Origin: JAVWMQ01 sp036646055 | GTDB lineage: Bacteria > Bacillota > Clostridia > Peptostreptococcales > Anaerovoracaceae | Assembly (NCBI GenBank): GCA_036646055.1 | Contig: JAVXMY010000001.1 | Coordinates: 372,001-436,000, forward strand | DNA length: 64,000 bases | Direction of reading: 5' to 3' | Part shown: positions 44,230 through 53,834 of the stretch, in pieces | How positions within the stretch are numbered: the stretch's first letter is position 1 | Layout: every line of letters begins with the position of its first letter | The notes under the pieces: generated by a model | The model's database searches: none | Told to the model about the DNA's origin: nothing | What the model saw: only the letters and a program-made list of their open reading frames with translations | Position numbers and translations under genes: made by a program

Positions 44230-45435
44230 TTACTTTGAAATCTTATTAACTATCAAAGAAGCTACCATTGCACCAATACCTAATCCAATAATTAGAATAA
44301 ATGTTGATGTATAGTCTCCACCTGAAGCTGTTAAAAGTTTAGCTGAAATCATTGGTCCTGCAATAGCTGCCGGTATCAATGAGAAAATTCCTAAACTTAA
44401 GTTCATTGGGAAATATTTTGGCCCAAAGGTTGCAAGTAAGAAAGACGCCGTTAATGTTGGTCCTCCACTGTATGCAACTCCAACTAATACTAAACCTATA
44501 ATAATAAATACCATAGAAGATGTAGTTGCGCCTAAGAATAAAAATCCTCCTGATAAAATTAATATTAAACTGTCAATTATTAATGTTGGTTTTCTACCGA
44601 TCTTATCAAATAGAGCTCCCATAATAACACGTCCGCAACCGTTACATAGGGAAACGATTAAACCAACTGTTGCTGGTGCTCCAAAAGCCACTGCAATTGA
44701 TGCTGCACTTGAGAATACTAATAGTCCTGCAGAATTTAGTAACACTGCCCAAACCATAAATATCCAAAATCCAACATTTTTTAGAACTTCTTTTGGTGGA
44801 ACATCTTCCATTGCTGTATCACCATTAGCTATTGCCTTAGTAGGTGCTTCACCTGGCTCTGGCAATTTCATAAAGAAGCCACCAATAAATAGTACGATAC
44901 CAATTCCAATTCCTAGAATTTTAAATGTTTCAAGTACTCCGATTTGACCAACAATTGTTATTGCTCCGCCACCTAGTACGATACCTCCAAGTCCAAATCC
45001 CATCATTATAATTCCAGATGCAAGACCAGACTTATCTGCAAACCATGAGTTAACTACAGATACAATAACATTGTATGCCATACCAACACCAGATCCACAA
45101 AACACTCCATACATAACATATAGCATTTTTAAACTAGTACTTGGATTTTCAACATTAAGGAATGATACCCCAACGAATCCGATTACAAGCAAAATTGCTG
45201 AAATCCATACGACCATTTTAGGTCCAATTTTTTTAACAATTTGTCCGGCTACGAAACCTGCTAAGCAGAAAAATACCATCGAAATTGTAAATGTTAGTGA
45301 AATTTGTCCAATACTCCAACTTGGGAAAATTGCATTAAATGGCGCCTTGAAAATTGACCATCCATATATTAGTCCCAAGAATAAAAGCATTAGGGTCCCC
45401 GCCACTAAACGGCCCCATCTTTTCGAATTAGTCAT
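44230..45435 (-). CDS. MFS transporter, oxalate/formate antiporter (OFA) family
   Basis: This 401-residue membrane protein has 12 helices. The N-terminus GRLVAGTLMLLFLGLIYGWSIFKAP is characteristic of the OFA branch, with GPKMVVWISAILLVIG in loop 2-3 and the second-half signature GRVIMGALFDKIGRKPTL. Members exchange oxalate/formate or transport other monocarboxylates such as pyruvate and lactate. No oxalate-degrading gene is nearby, so the substrate is open. The ATG at 45435 follows AAGGGAG. Confidence 0.88.
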   Translation of the reverse strand: MTNSKRWGRLVAGTLMLLFLGLIYGWSIFKAPFNAIFPSWSIGQISLTFTISMVFFCLAGFVAGQIVKKIGPKMVVWISAILLVIGFVGVSFLNVENPSTSLKMLYVMYGVFCGSGVGMAYNVIVSVVNSWFADKSGLASGIIMMGFGLGGIVLGGGAITIVGQIGVLETFKILGIGIGIVLFIGGFFMKLPEPGEAPTKAIANGDTAMEDVPPKEVLKNVGFWIFMVWAVLLNSAGLLVFSSAASIAVAFGAPATVGLIVSLCNGCGRVIMGALFDKIGRKPTLIIDSLILILSGGFLFLGATTSSMVFIIIGLVLVGVAYSGGPTLTASFLLATFGPKYFPMNLSLGIFSLIPAAIAGPMISAKLLTASGGDYTSTFILIIGLGIGAMVASLIVNKISK

Positions 45436-45569
45436 GTAAACTCCCTTCAAACTTATCTTACTTCCATGTTTGCAAAAACACGCTCAATAAGTATAACATA
45501 AAAGGATGTTTAAAAAAACACATAAATTCTTCTTGTAAAAAATATTAACAAGATTAAGAGCAATTGTTC

Positions 45570-46937
45570 TTATTTATTTACTATTTTTTGAAGTACTTGG
45601 TTTGCAACTGAACCTGCAACTTCACTTCCGTAGCCTCCATTTTCAACTAAAACTACAAAGGCGTATGGATTATTTTCATCACGAAGGAAACCTGTAAACC
45701 AAGCGTTAGGTCTGCTGGTTTTATCAACTTCTGCCGTACCTGATTTAGCGCAAATTTCTAATCCTGGGAAGTTGCCTTCACCGTAAGTTTCTGTAACATT
45801 GTTTCGCATCATAGCTCCAAGTTTTGATGCTGTTTCCTCACTAATAAGTTCATCTGTCTTAGTCTTAAATGGCAGACTTGCAGGAAAGCCATTGTTAAAT
45901 TTAATATTCTTAATTATTTTAGGGTTTGCAGCCTTGCCTCCATTGGCAATTGCACCCATGTAAACCATCATAGACGTTGGATTTACAAGATCCTTATGCT
46001 GTCCAATACCCGCCCAAGCAAGATTAATGGGTGTAGCTGGAAACTCAAAACTACTTGGTACAGTATTAATACCATTAATGCTGTAGCTGTTTGAAAGGCC
46101 AGTTTTTTTGGCATATTCCATCATTTTTCCAGGACCTACCTTGTTGGCAATTTCTCCAAAAGCACAGTTACATGAAACTGCTAAGGCCTTCTTGAAGTCT
46201 ACAGTTCCATGGGCGTGAGTACAGGTAATCCTGTCGCCAGAATATGTTCCGTACTGTCTAGACCCTGTACATCTATATGTGAAACTATCAAGATCTGAAA
46301 GTTCTTCAATGGCTGCCATTGATGTAACCAACTTAAAAATTGAACCTGGTACTATTTTGGCTGATGTCATTCTGTTAATAAAAGCCCCAGACTTATCATC
46401 CGGATTATTTTTAGGTGGAGAATAAGGATCGTAATTAGGCGAACTAACCATAGCGATTATTTCTCCAGTCTTGTAGTTATATACTCCAACTGTTCCTTTT
46501 CTACCATTTAGGGCATCACTAGCGACTTTGTTAACCTTACTATCAATAGTAAGCTGCATTGTGCGACCTTTGCCCCCCATTGAGTAAACTCCTGTGAAAA
46601 AATTGTAGCCTACCAGTTTGTCTCCAAAGACAATATTTGCTCCTGTTGCAATGTTTCCGTTAGCATCTCCTGTAACGTGAAGGTTAGCCCTTCTAGTGTT
46701 GTAGTCTGAATTGTATTTTTGACCGCCAGAATTAGTGTTACTAAGAAGTACAACATTGTTTCTGTCTTTTATTGTTCCTGTTGTTAATTTACCATTGGTG
46801 TAAATATGTCTGTTTGCAGGGTAGCTAACCCAGTCACCGCCTTTGAAGGCAAGTAAACCTGTATAAACCACACTACCAATAACTAAAATTGATGCAAAGA
46901 ATAGACAAATGATGGCTCTTTTTTGTAATTTTCTCAT
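45570..46937 (-). CDS. Class B penicillin-binding protein (transpeptidase)
   Basis: This 455-residue peptidoglycan transpeptidase has an N-terminal membrane helix (about 7-30) and a transpeptidase domain with the SxxK nucleophile in VPGSIFK (Ser199, Lys202), SxN in AVSCN (Ser255-Asn257) and KTG-like KSG at 398-400. It resembles Mycobacterium PbpA in being short. The start overlaps the SEDS gene stop by one base (TAATG), so the polymerase and transpeptidase are made together. The pair would act in elongation, division or spore cortex; which one is not clear. Confidence 0.92.
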   Translation of the reverse strand: MRKLQKRAIICLFFASILVIGSVVYTGLLAFKGGDWVSYPANRHIYTNGKLTTGTIKDRNNVVLLSNTNSGGQKYNSDYNTRRANLHVTGDANGNIATGANIVFGDKLVGYNFFTGVYSMGGKGRTMQLTIDSKVNKVASDALNGRKGTVGVYNYKTGEIIAMVSSPNYDPYSPPKNNPDDKSGAFINRMTSAKIVPGSIFKLVTSMAAIEELSDLDSFTYRCTGSRQYGTYSGDRITCTHAHGTVDFKKALAVSCNCAFGEIANKVGPGKMMEYAKKTGLSNSYSINGINTVPSSFEFPATPINLAWAGIGQHKDLVNPTSMMVYMGAIANGGKAANPKIIKNIKFNNGFPASLPFKTKTDELISEETASKLGAMMRNNVTETYGEGNFPGLEICAKSGTAEVDKTSRPNAWFTGFLRDENNPYAFVVLVENGGYGSEVAGSVANQVLQKIVNK

Positions 46938-48691
46938 TAGAATCCACCTCCATCATGCTTCTTAACTGCAATGCTGGCGTTTTGCCTAGTATCTGCCGCT
47001 TTTAGGAATGCAAGAAGACCCCAAGATGCAATCATACTAGTTCCACCATTTGATACAAATGGGAAGGTAACACCTGTTAAAGGCAATAAATCTACTGATC
47101 CAAAGACATTTAAAATTGTCTGGAAAATCAGCAAGGTTGTAGCTGCGCAAGCTCCAATTGTATAAAAGGAACTTCTGCCCGCTTGAATGCTTCTAACTGC
47201 AAAGATTCCAAGAGTTACAATAGATGCAACTGCAAGTAGTCCAATAATTAAGCCCCATTCTTCTGACAAGATTCCAAAGACTAAGTCTGTATCGGCAGCT
47301 GCCACATTGTGAAGCCAACCGTCTCCAGCTCCAACTCCAAGAAGTCCTCCACTAGCTCCAGCGGACATAGTTCTAGTCTGCTGATAGCCACCGGCATCGG
47401 CATATTCCCAAGCATGAAGCCATGTACTAAATCTTCCTAAAATATATGGTTTAAATCTTAGAACCATTAAGCCTCCAAGGCCTGCTGCTCCAACGATTAA
47501 AATAAGCTTACTAAATTCTCCGCTTCTCATAAATGAAATTACAAGGAAGGTTACGAAGTAAATTGCCGCTGTACCAAAGTCACCCATTAAAGCCAGGCAT
47601 CCTAAACAATATATTGAAAAGAACATAAATAGTCCTAAGTTTTTCTTTTCGAATAGTTCGTCAAGGGTAGCAGCTCCAACGAAAATAAATGCAATTTTAA
47701 CTAGTTCAGAAGGCTGGATTGAAAATCCTCCAATTCTAACCCAGTTGGCCGCACCGTATTTGGTAGTACCAAATACAACATTAACTAGTAGCAATAAAAC
47801 GCTTAGAACCACAAGGATTCTTCTAGTTTTCATGGCTCTATTTAAATCTCTAAGATACCAACAAAGTAAAATAAAAAGTCCAATACCCATTAGAACAGTT
47901 AAAAACTGCTTCATTATTTCCTCAGGTGCAGAAGTCGCCGTAACGGCAAGGCCTAAGGTGGATAAGAAAAAGGCTATGCTTTCCATTTCGAAGGCGGTTC
48001 TACCAGATGCTCTAACTGCAGTTGAATAAATCCACATAGTTGCCCCAAGCAAAATAAATGCTATTGGCACTGTTATTGGAAGCTTATCTCCTCTAGAAAT
48101 TATTAACTGGATAATCAGCATTACCTGGAATAATGTAAGAGCAATTAAAGAAGACCAAGGTTTAAAAGTTTTAGTCCTTCGTTTTCTAAGTGCTTCGTTT
48201 TTCTTTTTTTCTTCTAGACTGGCAGGCACAAATGTGCAGTCTGCTCCAGCCAAAGTTAGTGTGTCTCCTGGCATTACCATAGTTGGTTTAAAAACATTGT
48301 TACCATGAAGTACAGAACCGCCTTTGGAACCTAAGTCGTTATATTTCCAATTACCTCTTGAATCTCTAACTAAGGTACCATGGTTTCTTGACACTGTCAT
48401 AAAATCCACGTCCACATCGGCGCCTTTACCTCTACCAATTACGTTTTCCCAGTGCATTAGTGGTGCATTTCGTCCATCTGGCAAAGTTAAATACCCCCAA
48501 ATTTCTGAAGGGTTTTCAGTATTAAGTAGTGATCTAATTGCACGAAGCAAAATATAAATTGCAAGTACAACAAAAATCCATCTAGCAACAGTAGTATATA
48601 AAGTACCTATTGCCGGATAGCTATGAAACAAGTCCGATATGGATTTCATAAGTGGGGCCGCAGCCTCCACAAAAGGGTCTAAAATTCCCAT
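46937..48691 (-). CDS. FHA domain fused to SEDS peptidoglycan polymerase (FtsW/RodA/SpoVE family)
   Basis: This 584-residue protein starts with a membrane helix (about 31-52) and an FHA phosphothreonine-binding domain (about 64-155, with VIGRGKGADVDV and VSRNHGTL), then a SEDS glycosyltransferase (about 180-570) with IQPSELVKIAFI, RTMSAGASGGLLGVG and TGVTFPFVSNGGTSM. In Actinobacteria a separate FHA gene neighbours rodA and pbpA; here it is one chain with the polymerase. This suggests Ser/Thr kinase control of wall synthesis. I prefer the ATG at 48691 (8 bp from GGAGG) over 48697. Confidence 0.9.
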   Translation of the reverse strand: MGILDPFVEAAAPLMKSISDLFHSYPAIGTLYTTVARWIFVVLAIYILLRAIRSLLNTENPSEIWGYLTLPDGRNAPLMHWENVIGRGKGADVDVDFMTVSRNHGTLVRDSRGNWKYNDLGSKGGSVLHGNNVFKPTMVMPGDTLTLAGADCTFVPASLEEKKKNEALRKRRTKTFKPWSSLIALTLFQVMLIIQLIISRGDKLPITVPIAFILLGATMWIYSTAVRASGRTAFEMESIAFFLSTLGLAVTATSAPEEIMKQFLTVLMGIGLFILLCWYLRDLNRAMKTRRILVVLSVLLLLVNVVFGTTKYGAANWVRIGGFSIQPSELVKIAFIFVGAATLDELFEKKNLGLFMFFSIYCLGCLALMGDFGTAAIYFVTFLVISFMRSGEFSKLILIVGAAGLGGLMVLRFKPYILGRFSTWLHAWEYADAGGYQQTRTMSAGASGGLLGVGAGDGWLHNVAAADTDLVFGILSEEWGLIIGLLAVASIVTLGIFAVRSIQAGRSSFYTIGACAATTLLIFQTILNVFGSVDLLPLTGVTFPFVSNGGTSMIASWGLLAFLKAADTRQNASIAVKKHDGGGF

Positions 48692-48824
48692 AAACATTAC
48701 CTCCGATAATTAATTATATCACAAAAACAGCGATTTTCGCCGACTTAATTCCTATTATTACAATATCTTAATAATATTTTTTTGCTCATTTCCCAGTTAA
48801 AACTCCAATTATCTAGGCTATATA

Positions 48825-48853
48825 TTGACGCCTTGCCACCTAGCGTATAATAT
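48825..48853 (+). promoter_or_regulatory. Promoter of the BaiN-like gene
   Basis: TTGACG (48825-48830), a 17-bp spacer and TAATAT (48848-48853); TATAAT overlaps it two bases earlier. Confidence 0.6.
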
Positions 48854-48889
48854 AGGTAGATAAACAAGTAAACACACAGGAAGGAACAT

Positions 48890-50068
48890 ATGAAATACGA
48901 TGTAATCATAATTGGAGCCGGAGCCGCTGGGCTTTTTTGTGCAGCCAATTGCAAAGTTAATAATGGATTAATACTAGATAAGTCCCATAAGCCTGGCCTT
49001 AAGCTTTTAATTAGCGGAGCTGGTCAATGTAACTTCACCCATGGAGGTGACATTAAGGATTTCTTGGATAAGTACGGCCCTAATGGAAAAAAAATCAGAA
49101 CACCCCTATATAAATTTAACAATCAAGGAGTAATGGATTTCTTTACAGAAAACGGTGTTCCTCTAATTGTTCGTGACGATCTAAAGGTGTTTCCAAAATC
49201 ACTAAAAGCCGCAGACATCAGAGACTTGCTACTAAAGAAAGCTGCAATGAACGGTTTTTCCCTCAAAAATGACTACCAAGTTACCACTATAAAGCCACAG
49301 GACGGTGGGTATCTTGTTAACGGAGAGTTTTTGTGTCAAAAGTTGGTAATCGGAACAGGTGGCGCTTCTTTTCCTCAGACTGGTTCAGATGGTCAAATTA
49401 GTTCAGCCCTTGTTAATCTAGGTCTTGACATGGTTCCCCAAAAGCCGGCTTTGACGCCTATTAGTGTGGAAAACTATAATTTAACCCAACTTTCTGGTCT
49501 TTCTTTTGATAGTAAAATCACTCTGACCAAACAAGGTCAGAAACCAATTGTGGAATCAGGAGACCTGCTCCTAACCCACAGAAACCTGTCCGGCCCAGCC
49601 ATTCTAAACCTAAGCAGGTACCCAGAGCCGGGAGACAAACTTGAAATTGATTTCGCACCAAATAGACCTGACAAACTTAACTGCGACGGAATTAGCAAAG
49701 GAATTGGAAACTATATAGCTGAAAAAACAGGCCTGCCCAAAAGATTTATTAAACATATTTTGGATCTGGTCCAAGTTGATGAAACAACAAAGGCATCAAC
49801 AATAAATAAATCCACAATAAAAAATATTGATGAAATGTTTCATCACATGAGGTTTACCATTAGTGGGACTGGCGGCTTTAAAGAAGCCATGGTAACAGCT
49901 GGAGGCGTTGCTTTAAATCAAGTTTCAATGAAAACCATGGAATCAAAAAAACACCCAGGTCTTCACCTTATTGGGGAAGTCCTAGATGTTGATGGTAACA
50001 CTGGTGGTTACAATATTCAGTTTGCTTTTTCTAGCGGTTATATAGCTGCTCAGCATATCTCACTGTAG
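48890..50068 (+). CDS. BaiN/HI0933-family FAD-dependent oxidoreductase
   Basis: This 392-residue flavoprotein has the FAD-binding GAGAAGLFCA at the N-terminus, the family signature KLLISGAGQCNFTH and the C-terminal GGVALNQVSMKTMESK and LDVDGNTGGYNIQFAFSSG. The family is often annotated as aminoacetone oxidase or NAD(P)/FAD-dependent oxidoreductase; its substrate is not settled. It starts behind AGGAAGGA. Its last 38 bp overlap, tail to tail, with metH on the other strand. Confidence 0.9.
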   Translation: MKYDVIIIGAGAAGLFCAANCKVNNGLILDKSHKPGLKLLISGAGQCNFTHGGDIKDFLDKYGPNGKKIRTPLYKFNNQGVMDFFTENGVPLIVRDDLKVFPKSLKAADIRDLLLKKAAMNGFSLKNDYQVTTIKPQDGGYLVNGEFLCQKLVIGTGGASFPQTGSDGQISSALVNLGLDMVPQKPALTPISVENYNLTQLSGLSFDSKITLTKQGQKPIVESGDLLLTHRNLSGPAILNLSRYPEPGDKLEIDFAPNRPDKLNCDGISKGIGNYIAEKTGLPKRFIKHILDLVQVDETTKASTINKSTIKNIDEMFHHMRFTISGTGGFKEAMVTAGGVALNQVSMKTMESKKHPGLHLIGEVLDVDGNTGGYNIQFAFSSGYIAAQHISL

Positions 50069-52436
50069 CCATTGCATCCTTGCAATAGCAATCAGCATGG
50101 ATCATCTTGGCATATTCATCAGTTAAAACTGCACCGCCAACAACAACCTTACAATCCAAACCTTCAGCTCGAAGAAGTTTAATTGTTTCTTCCATACTTG
50201 GAACAGTTGTAGTCATAAGTGCGCTTAGTCCAACTAGGCGTACTTTTTCTTTTTTTGCAGCAGCTAAAATATCTGTAGCTGCTACGTTTTTGCCTAAATC
50301 AATAATATCATAACCGTAGTTTTCAAGAAGAACCTTAACAATATTCTTGCCAATATCGTGAATATCTCCTTGAACTGTAGCAAGAATAATCTTGCCTTTA
50401 GAAGTTTGGCCCCCTTGTCCAGTTTTGGCTATGGCTAGTTTCACCACAGCAAAGGCTTCCTGGGCAGCTTCGGCACTCATCAAAAGCTGAGGCAAGTAAG
50501 TTGTACCCTTCTCAAATCCAATCCCTACAATTTCTAAGGCCGGAATAATATGTTTATCAATAATCTCAAGAGGCTCTAAGTCTTTGGCCAAGACCTCCGC
50601 TGCCGCCCTGGCATCACCTTTTAGCCCTGAGACAATGCTGTCCATTAATGTATATTCCTTTAGTTTGGTAGCTCCTGTGTTTTCAGTGTTTTCAAAACGT
50701 GCAATATAGTCCAAACAACTTTCATCAAGTCCTGCCAAGGCTCTAAATGAGTAATATTCGCTCATAATCTTTTCAGAAAAAGGGTTCATAATTGCAGCAT
50801 CAAGTCCAGCCTGAAGTGCCATTGCATAAAAAGTTGCCGTAATATTTTCTCTAGAAGGTAGCCCAAAGGAAACATTTGAAACTCCAAGTGATGTTTTAAC
50901 TCCCAGTTTTTCCTTAATGAGTCTAATTGATTCAAGAGTTACAGCCGCCGCATTTTTATCGGCGCTAACTGTTAAAGTTAAAGGATCAACAACTATGTCT
51001 TCTGGTCCGATTCCGTACTCTGCCGCCTTGTCTACGATTTTTTTGGCAACCTGGTATCTGCCTTCTGCAGTTTTAGGAATTCCATTTTCGTCTAATGTTA
51101 AGGCAATTAAAACTCCACCATACTTCTTGGCAATAGGCAAGACCGCCTCCATTGATTCCGCCTTACCGTTTACCGAATTGATAAATGGCTTTCCGTTATA
51201 GTATCTAACTGCTATTTCCATAGCCTTGGTATTTGATGTATCGATCATCAAAGGCAAATCCATTACAGATTGTACGTTTTTCATAATATTAAGTAAGGTT
51301 TTGACTTCATCAAGTTCCGGTAAACCTACATTTATGTCCAAAACATGGGCATCCCTGTTTCCTTGGTCTTTAGCTATTTTTAGCACTGTGCCAATGTCAT
51401 CATTTTTCAAGGCTTCTTTAAAGATTTTATTTCCTGTTGGATTTATTTTTTCTCCAATTACCACTGGTGAATATTCCTGTCCAATTTTCACACTGTGAGA
51501 ATATGAGCTAACTCTAGTTATTCTCTCACCTTGTGGTTTTTTTAATTCAAAGTTGCTGCAAGCCTTAACCAAAGCCTTAATGTGGTCTGGCGTTGTTCCG
51601 CAACAGCCTCCAATTAAACATACTCCAGCTTCTACAAAAGATGCTGTTTCTTCTACAAATTCTTCAATTGTTAAGTCGTAAACTGTTTGTCCACCTACTA
51701 CTTTTGGTAAACCTGCATTTGGGTTAACTAGCATTGGAAGTCTAGTTGTCTTAACCATTTCCTTTACAAATTCAGCCATTTGATGAGGTCCAAATCCACA
51801 GTTAATTCCAAGAGCATCCACTCTTAGGCCTTCAAGTAGTGTAACAACAGCTTCAATGTTGGCTCCAGTTAGTAATTGTCCGTTTTCATTTAGCATTACC
51901 GATGCAATTATAGGCAGACTTGTGTTTTCTTTGGCCGCTAAAATTCCAGCCTTAAGTTCGTAAGTGTCTGTCATTGTTTCTATCAAAACTAGGTCAGCAC
52001 CAGCTTCTTCGGCTGCCATCCACATTTTTTTGTATCCCTCATATGCCTGGTCAAAGGTCATATCACCTAATGGTTCAAGAAGTCTACCTGTTGTTCCAAG
52101 GGAAGCCGCAACATACATTGGTTTTTCACTATTTAAGGAATCATTTTTTATTTCTTCTATTGACTCCCTAGCCAATGTTACTGCTGCTTTCATCAAGTCA
52201 GCTGGATCATACTTAGCATCTTCCATTTTGGCAGGATTTGCACCAAAGCTATTTGTTTCAATTATATTTGCTCCTGCTTTTAAGTATGATTTATGTATTT
52301 CCTTAATTACTTCTGGTTTTTCAATATTCCAGTATTCTGGAATATATCCTGAAGGCAGTCCACTTTTTTGAAGTAGTGAACCCATTGCTCCATCAAAAAA
52401 CAGTATTTCTTTTCCTAGTCTCTTTCTAAACTCCAT
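50031..52436 (-). CDS. metH: Cobalamin-dependent methionine synthase lacking the reactivation domain
   Basis: This 801-residue protein has a homocysteine methyltransferase domain (about 1-290; FDGAMGSLLQ, GINCGFGP, zinc ligands in IGGCCGTTPDH), a pterin-binding domain (about 310-570; VIGEKINPTGNK, DINVGLPE) and a B12-binding region (about 600-801; GDIHDIGKNIV with the cobalt-ligating His). The E. coli-type C-terminal AdoMet reactivation domain is absent, as in many anaerobes, where another reductive activator is needed. It makes methionine from homocysteine and methyl-tetrahydrofolate. It follows apbE by 9 bp. Confidence 0.92.
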   Translation of the reverse strand: MEFRKRLGKEILFFDGAMGSLLQKSGLPSGYIPEYWNIEKPEVIKEIHKSYLKAGANIIETNSFGANPAKMEDAKYDPADLMKAAVTLARESIEEIKNDSLNSEKPMYVAASLGTTGRLLEPLGDMTFDQAYEGYKKMWMAAEEAGADLVLIETMTDTYELKAGILAAKENTSLPIIASVMLNENGQLLTGANIEAVVTLLEGLRVDALGINCGFGPHQMAEFVKEMVKTTRLPMLVNPNAGLPKVVGGQTVYDLTIEEFVEETASFVEAGVCLIGGCCGTTPDHIKALVKACSNFELKKPQGERITRVSSYSHSVKIGQEYSPVVIGEKINPTGNKIFKEALKNDDIGTVLKIAKDQGNRDAHVLDINVGLPELDEVKTLLNIMKNVQSVMDLPLMIDTSNTKAMEIAVRYYNGKPFINSVNGKAESMEAVLPIAKKYGGVLIALTLDENGIPKTAEGRYQVAKKIVDKAAEYGIGPEDIVVDPLTLTVSADKNAAAVTLESIRLIKEKLGVKTSLGVSNVSFGLPSRENITATFYAMALQAGLDAAIMNPFSEKIMSEYYSFRALAGLDESCLDYIARFENTENTGATKLKEYTLMDSIVSGLKGDARAAAEVLAKDLEPLEIIDKHIIPALEIVGIGFEKGTTYLPQLLMSAEAAQEAFAVVKLAIAKTGQGGQTSKGKIILATVQGDIHDIGKNIVKVLLENYGYDIIDLGKNVAATDILAAAKKEKVRLVGLSALMTTTVPSMEETIKLLRAEGLDCKVVVGGAVLTDEYAKMIHADCYCKDAMATVRYAEQLYNR

Positions 52437-52445
52437 CTCTAACCT

Positions 52446-53447
52446 CTATTTCTTTTCCATGTTAAAACCAGCCGATTGGGTGGTTTTGCCCTGGGAATCT
52501 ATAATCATATACTCGAAACCTTCTTGCTTTTCAATAAACTTAATTGCTCTTTCCTTGCCTAGTAGCAAACTAGTTGTACTCAAAACATCGCTCATTCCAG
52601 AGTTTCCTTTTTTGCTTAAAATTGAAATTGCCGTTATGTCAGAATCTACTGGGTACCCAGTTTTAGTGTCCAAAATATGATGATATTTCTTGCCATTTTC
52701 CTCAAAAAATCTTTCGTAAGTTCCCGATGTTACCACTGTTTGGTCTTCCATCTGAACAGCTCCAACGATTTCTTTTCTATCAGAATAAGGTGCTTCAATT
52801 CCTATTTTCCAAGGTTTGTCCCCATCAGTCTTACGTCCAATGGTTACTATATTTCCCCCTAGATTTATGACTGCAGATTTAACCCCCTTGCTTTCAACAT
52901 ATTCTGAAGCTCTGTCTGCAATATATCCTTTTGCTGTTGCACCTAAATCAAGCCAGGTGTCAGGGTTTGTCAAGCTTACTTTGTTACCCTGGATTTTAAT
53001 ATTCTTGTATCCAACTGTTGCTGCTGCTTTTTTGATGTCCTTATCTGCCGGTTTCTTTGGCTCCGGATCACTAAATCCCCAAAGCTCAGTTAATTTACCA
53101 ACTGTTATATCAAACTCGCCATTAGTTTCTTCACTAATTTTGACACCCTGTTTAATAAGTTTAACTGTTTCATCTTTGACTTCAACAGGCTTACCTTTGG
53201 CGTGATTGATCTTATAAATATCGCTGCTTTCAACTGTTCTGCTTAGTTGGTTTTCTAATTCTCCAATTAATTTGAAGGCCCCGTCAATTATTTCTTCGCC
53301 TTGGCTTTTACTTTTATCTAGTATGTCAATTTGGCAGTTTGTATTCAAATAAAATCCAGTCTTTGATACTGGTTCATTTGACGAACAAGAAACCTGTGTT
53401 ATAATGACTACTGTACATAAAATTAATGTTAAAATTTTCTTTCTCAT
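52446..53447 (-). CDS. apbE: FAD:protein FMN transferase (ApbE), lipoprotein
   Basis: This 333-residue lipoprotein (lipobox VSC after a hydrophobic signal) covalently attaches FMN to Thr or Ser of target proteins outside the membrane. The family blocks are present: LSRTVESSDIYKINHAKG, DLGATAKGYIADRASEY, VINLGGNIVTIGRK, VVTSGTYERFFEENGKKYHHILDTKTGYP. Likely targets are RnfG and RnfD, whose operon is a few kb away. It is divergent from the NusG-II gene with only 21 bp between start codons, so the neighbouring promoter lies inside this gene. Confidence 0.95.
   Translation of the reverse strand: MRKKILTLILCTVVIITQVSCSSNEPVSKTGFYLNTNCQIDILDKSKSQGEEIIDGAFKLIGELENQLSRTVESSDIYKINHAKGKPVEVKDETVKLIKQGVKISEETNGEFDITVGKLTELWGFSDPEPKKPADKDIKKAAATVGYKNIKIQGNKVSLTNPDTWLDLGATAKGYIADRASEYVESKGVKSAVINLGGNIVTIGRKTDGDKPWKIGIEAPYSDRKEIVGAVQMEDQTVVTSGTYERFFEENGKKYHHILDTKTGYPVDSDITAISILSKKGNSGMSDVLSTTSLLLGKERAIKFIEKQEGFEYMIIDSQGKTTQSAGFNMEKK
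53378..53405 (+). promoter_or_regulatory. Promoter of the NusG-II/Gx genes, inside apbE
   Basis: TTGACG (53378-53383), a 16-bp spacer and TATAAT (53400-53405) on the plus strand, located within the apbE signal-peptide codons. It is the best candidate for the divergent transcript. Confidence 0.6.
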
Positions 53448-53468
53448 GTTTCACCTCAAGGAGTATTT

Positions 53469-53834
53469 ATGATTAAAAAAGCTGATATTATTCTCGCTAT
53501 TTTAATAATTATTATAGGTATAGCCAGTTCCATTTATGTTTCCTTTGGAAACAGTGATAAAGGTTCTAAGGCTACTATTTTTGTTAATAATAAAGTTTAC
53601 GGTACTTATTCTCTTCTAGTTGATCGTGAGATTACCATTGAAGAAAATGACCATATAAATAAGATTACCATACATAAGGGTAATGTTTCAATGAAATTTT
53701 CAAATTGTCATTCACAAGATTGCGTTAAGCAGGGTCATATTCATTCCCCTTCTCAAAGTATTATCTGTTTGCCACACAAAATTGTAATTGAAATTCAAGG
53801 CGATTCCAAGGATTTAGACGCTGTTAGCAACTAG
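53469..53834 (+). CDS. NusG domain II-containing membrane protein
   Basis: This 121-residue protein has an N-terminal membrane helix (about 6-27) and an extracellular NusG-II fold with the family's Cys pair in FSNCHSQDCVKQGHI. It is not the transcription factor NusG; this small family often lies next to apbE and Rnf or Nqr genes. It may help present flavin or the flavinylation target at the membrane; that role is inferred from gene neighbourhood only. AAGGAG precedes the ATG. Confidence 0.88.
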   Translation: MIKKADIILAILIIIIGIASSIYVSFGNSDKGSKATIFVNNKVYGTYSLLVDREITIEENDHINKITIHKGNVSMKFSNCHSQDCVKQGHIHSPSQSIICLPHKIVIEIQGDSKDLDAVSN

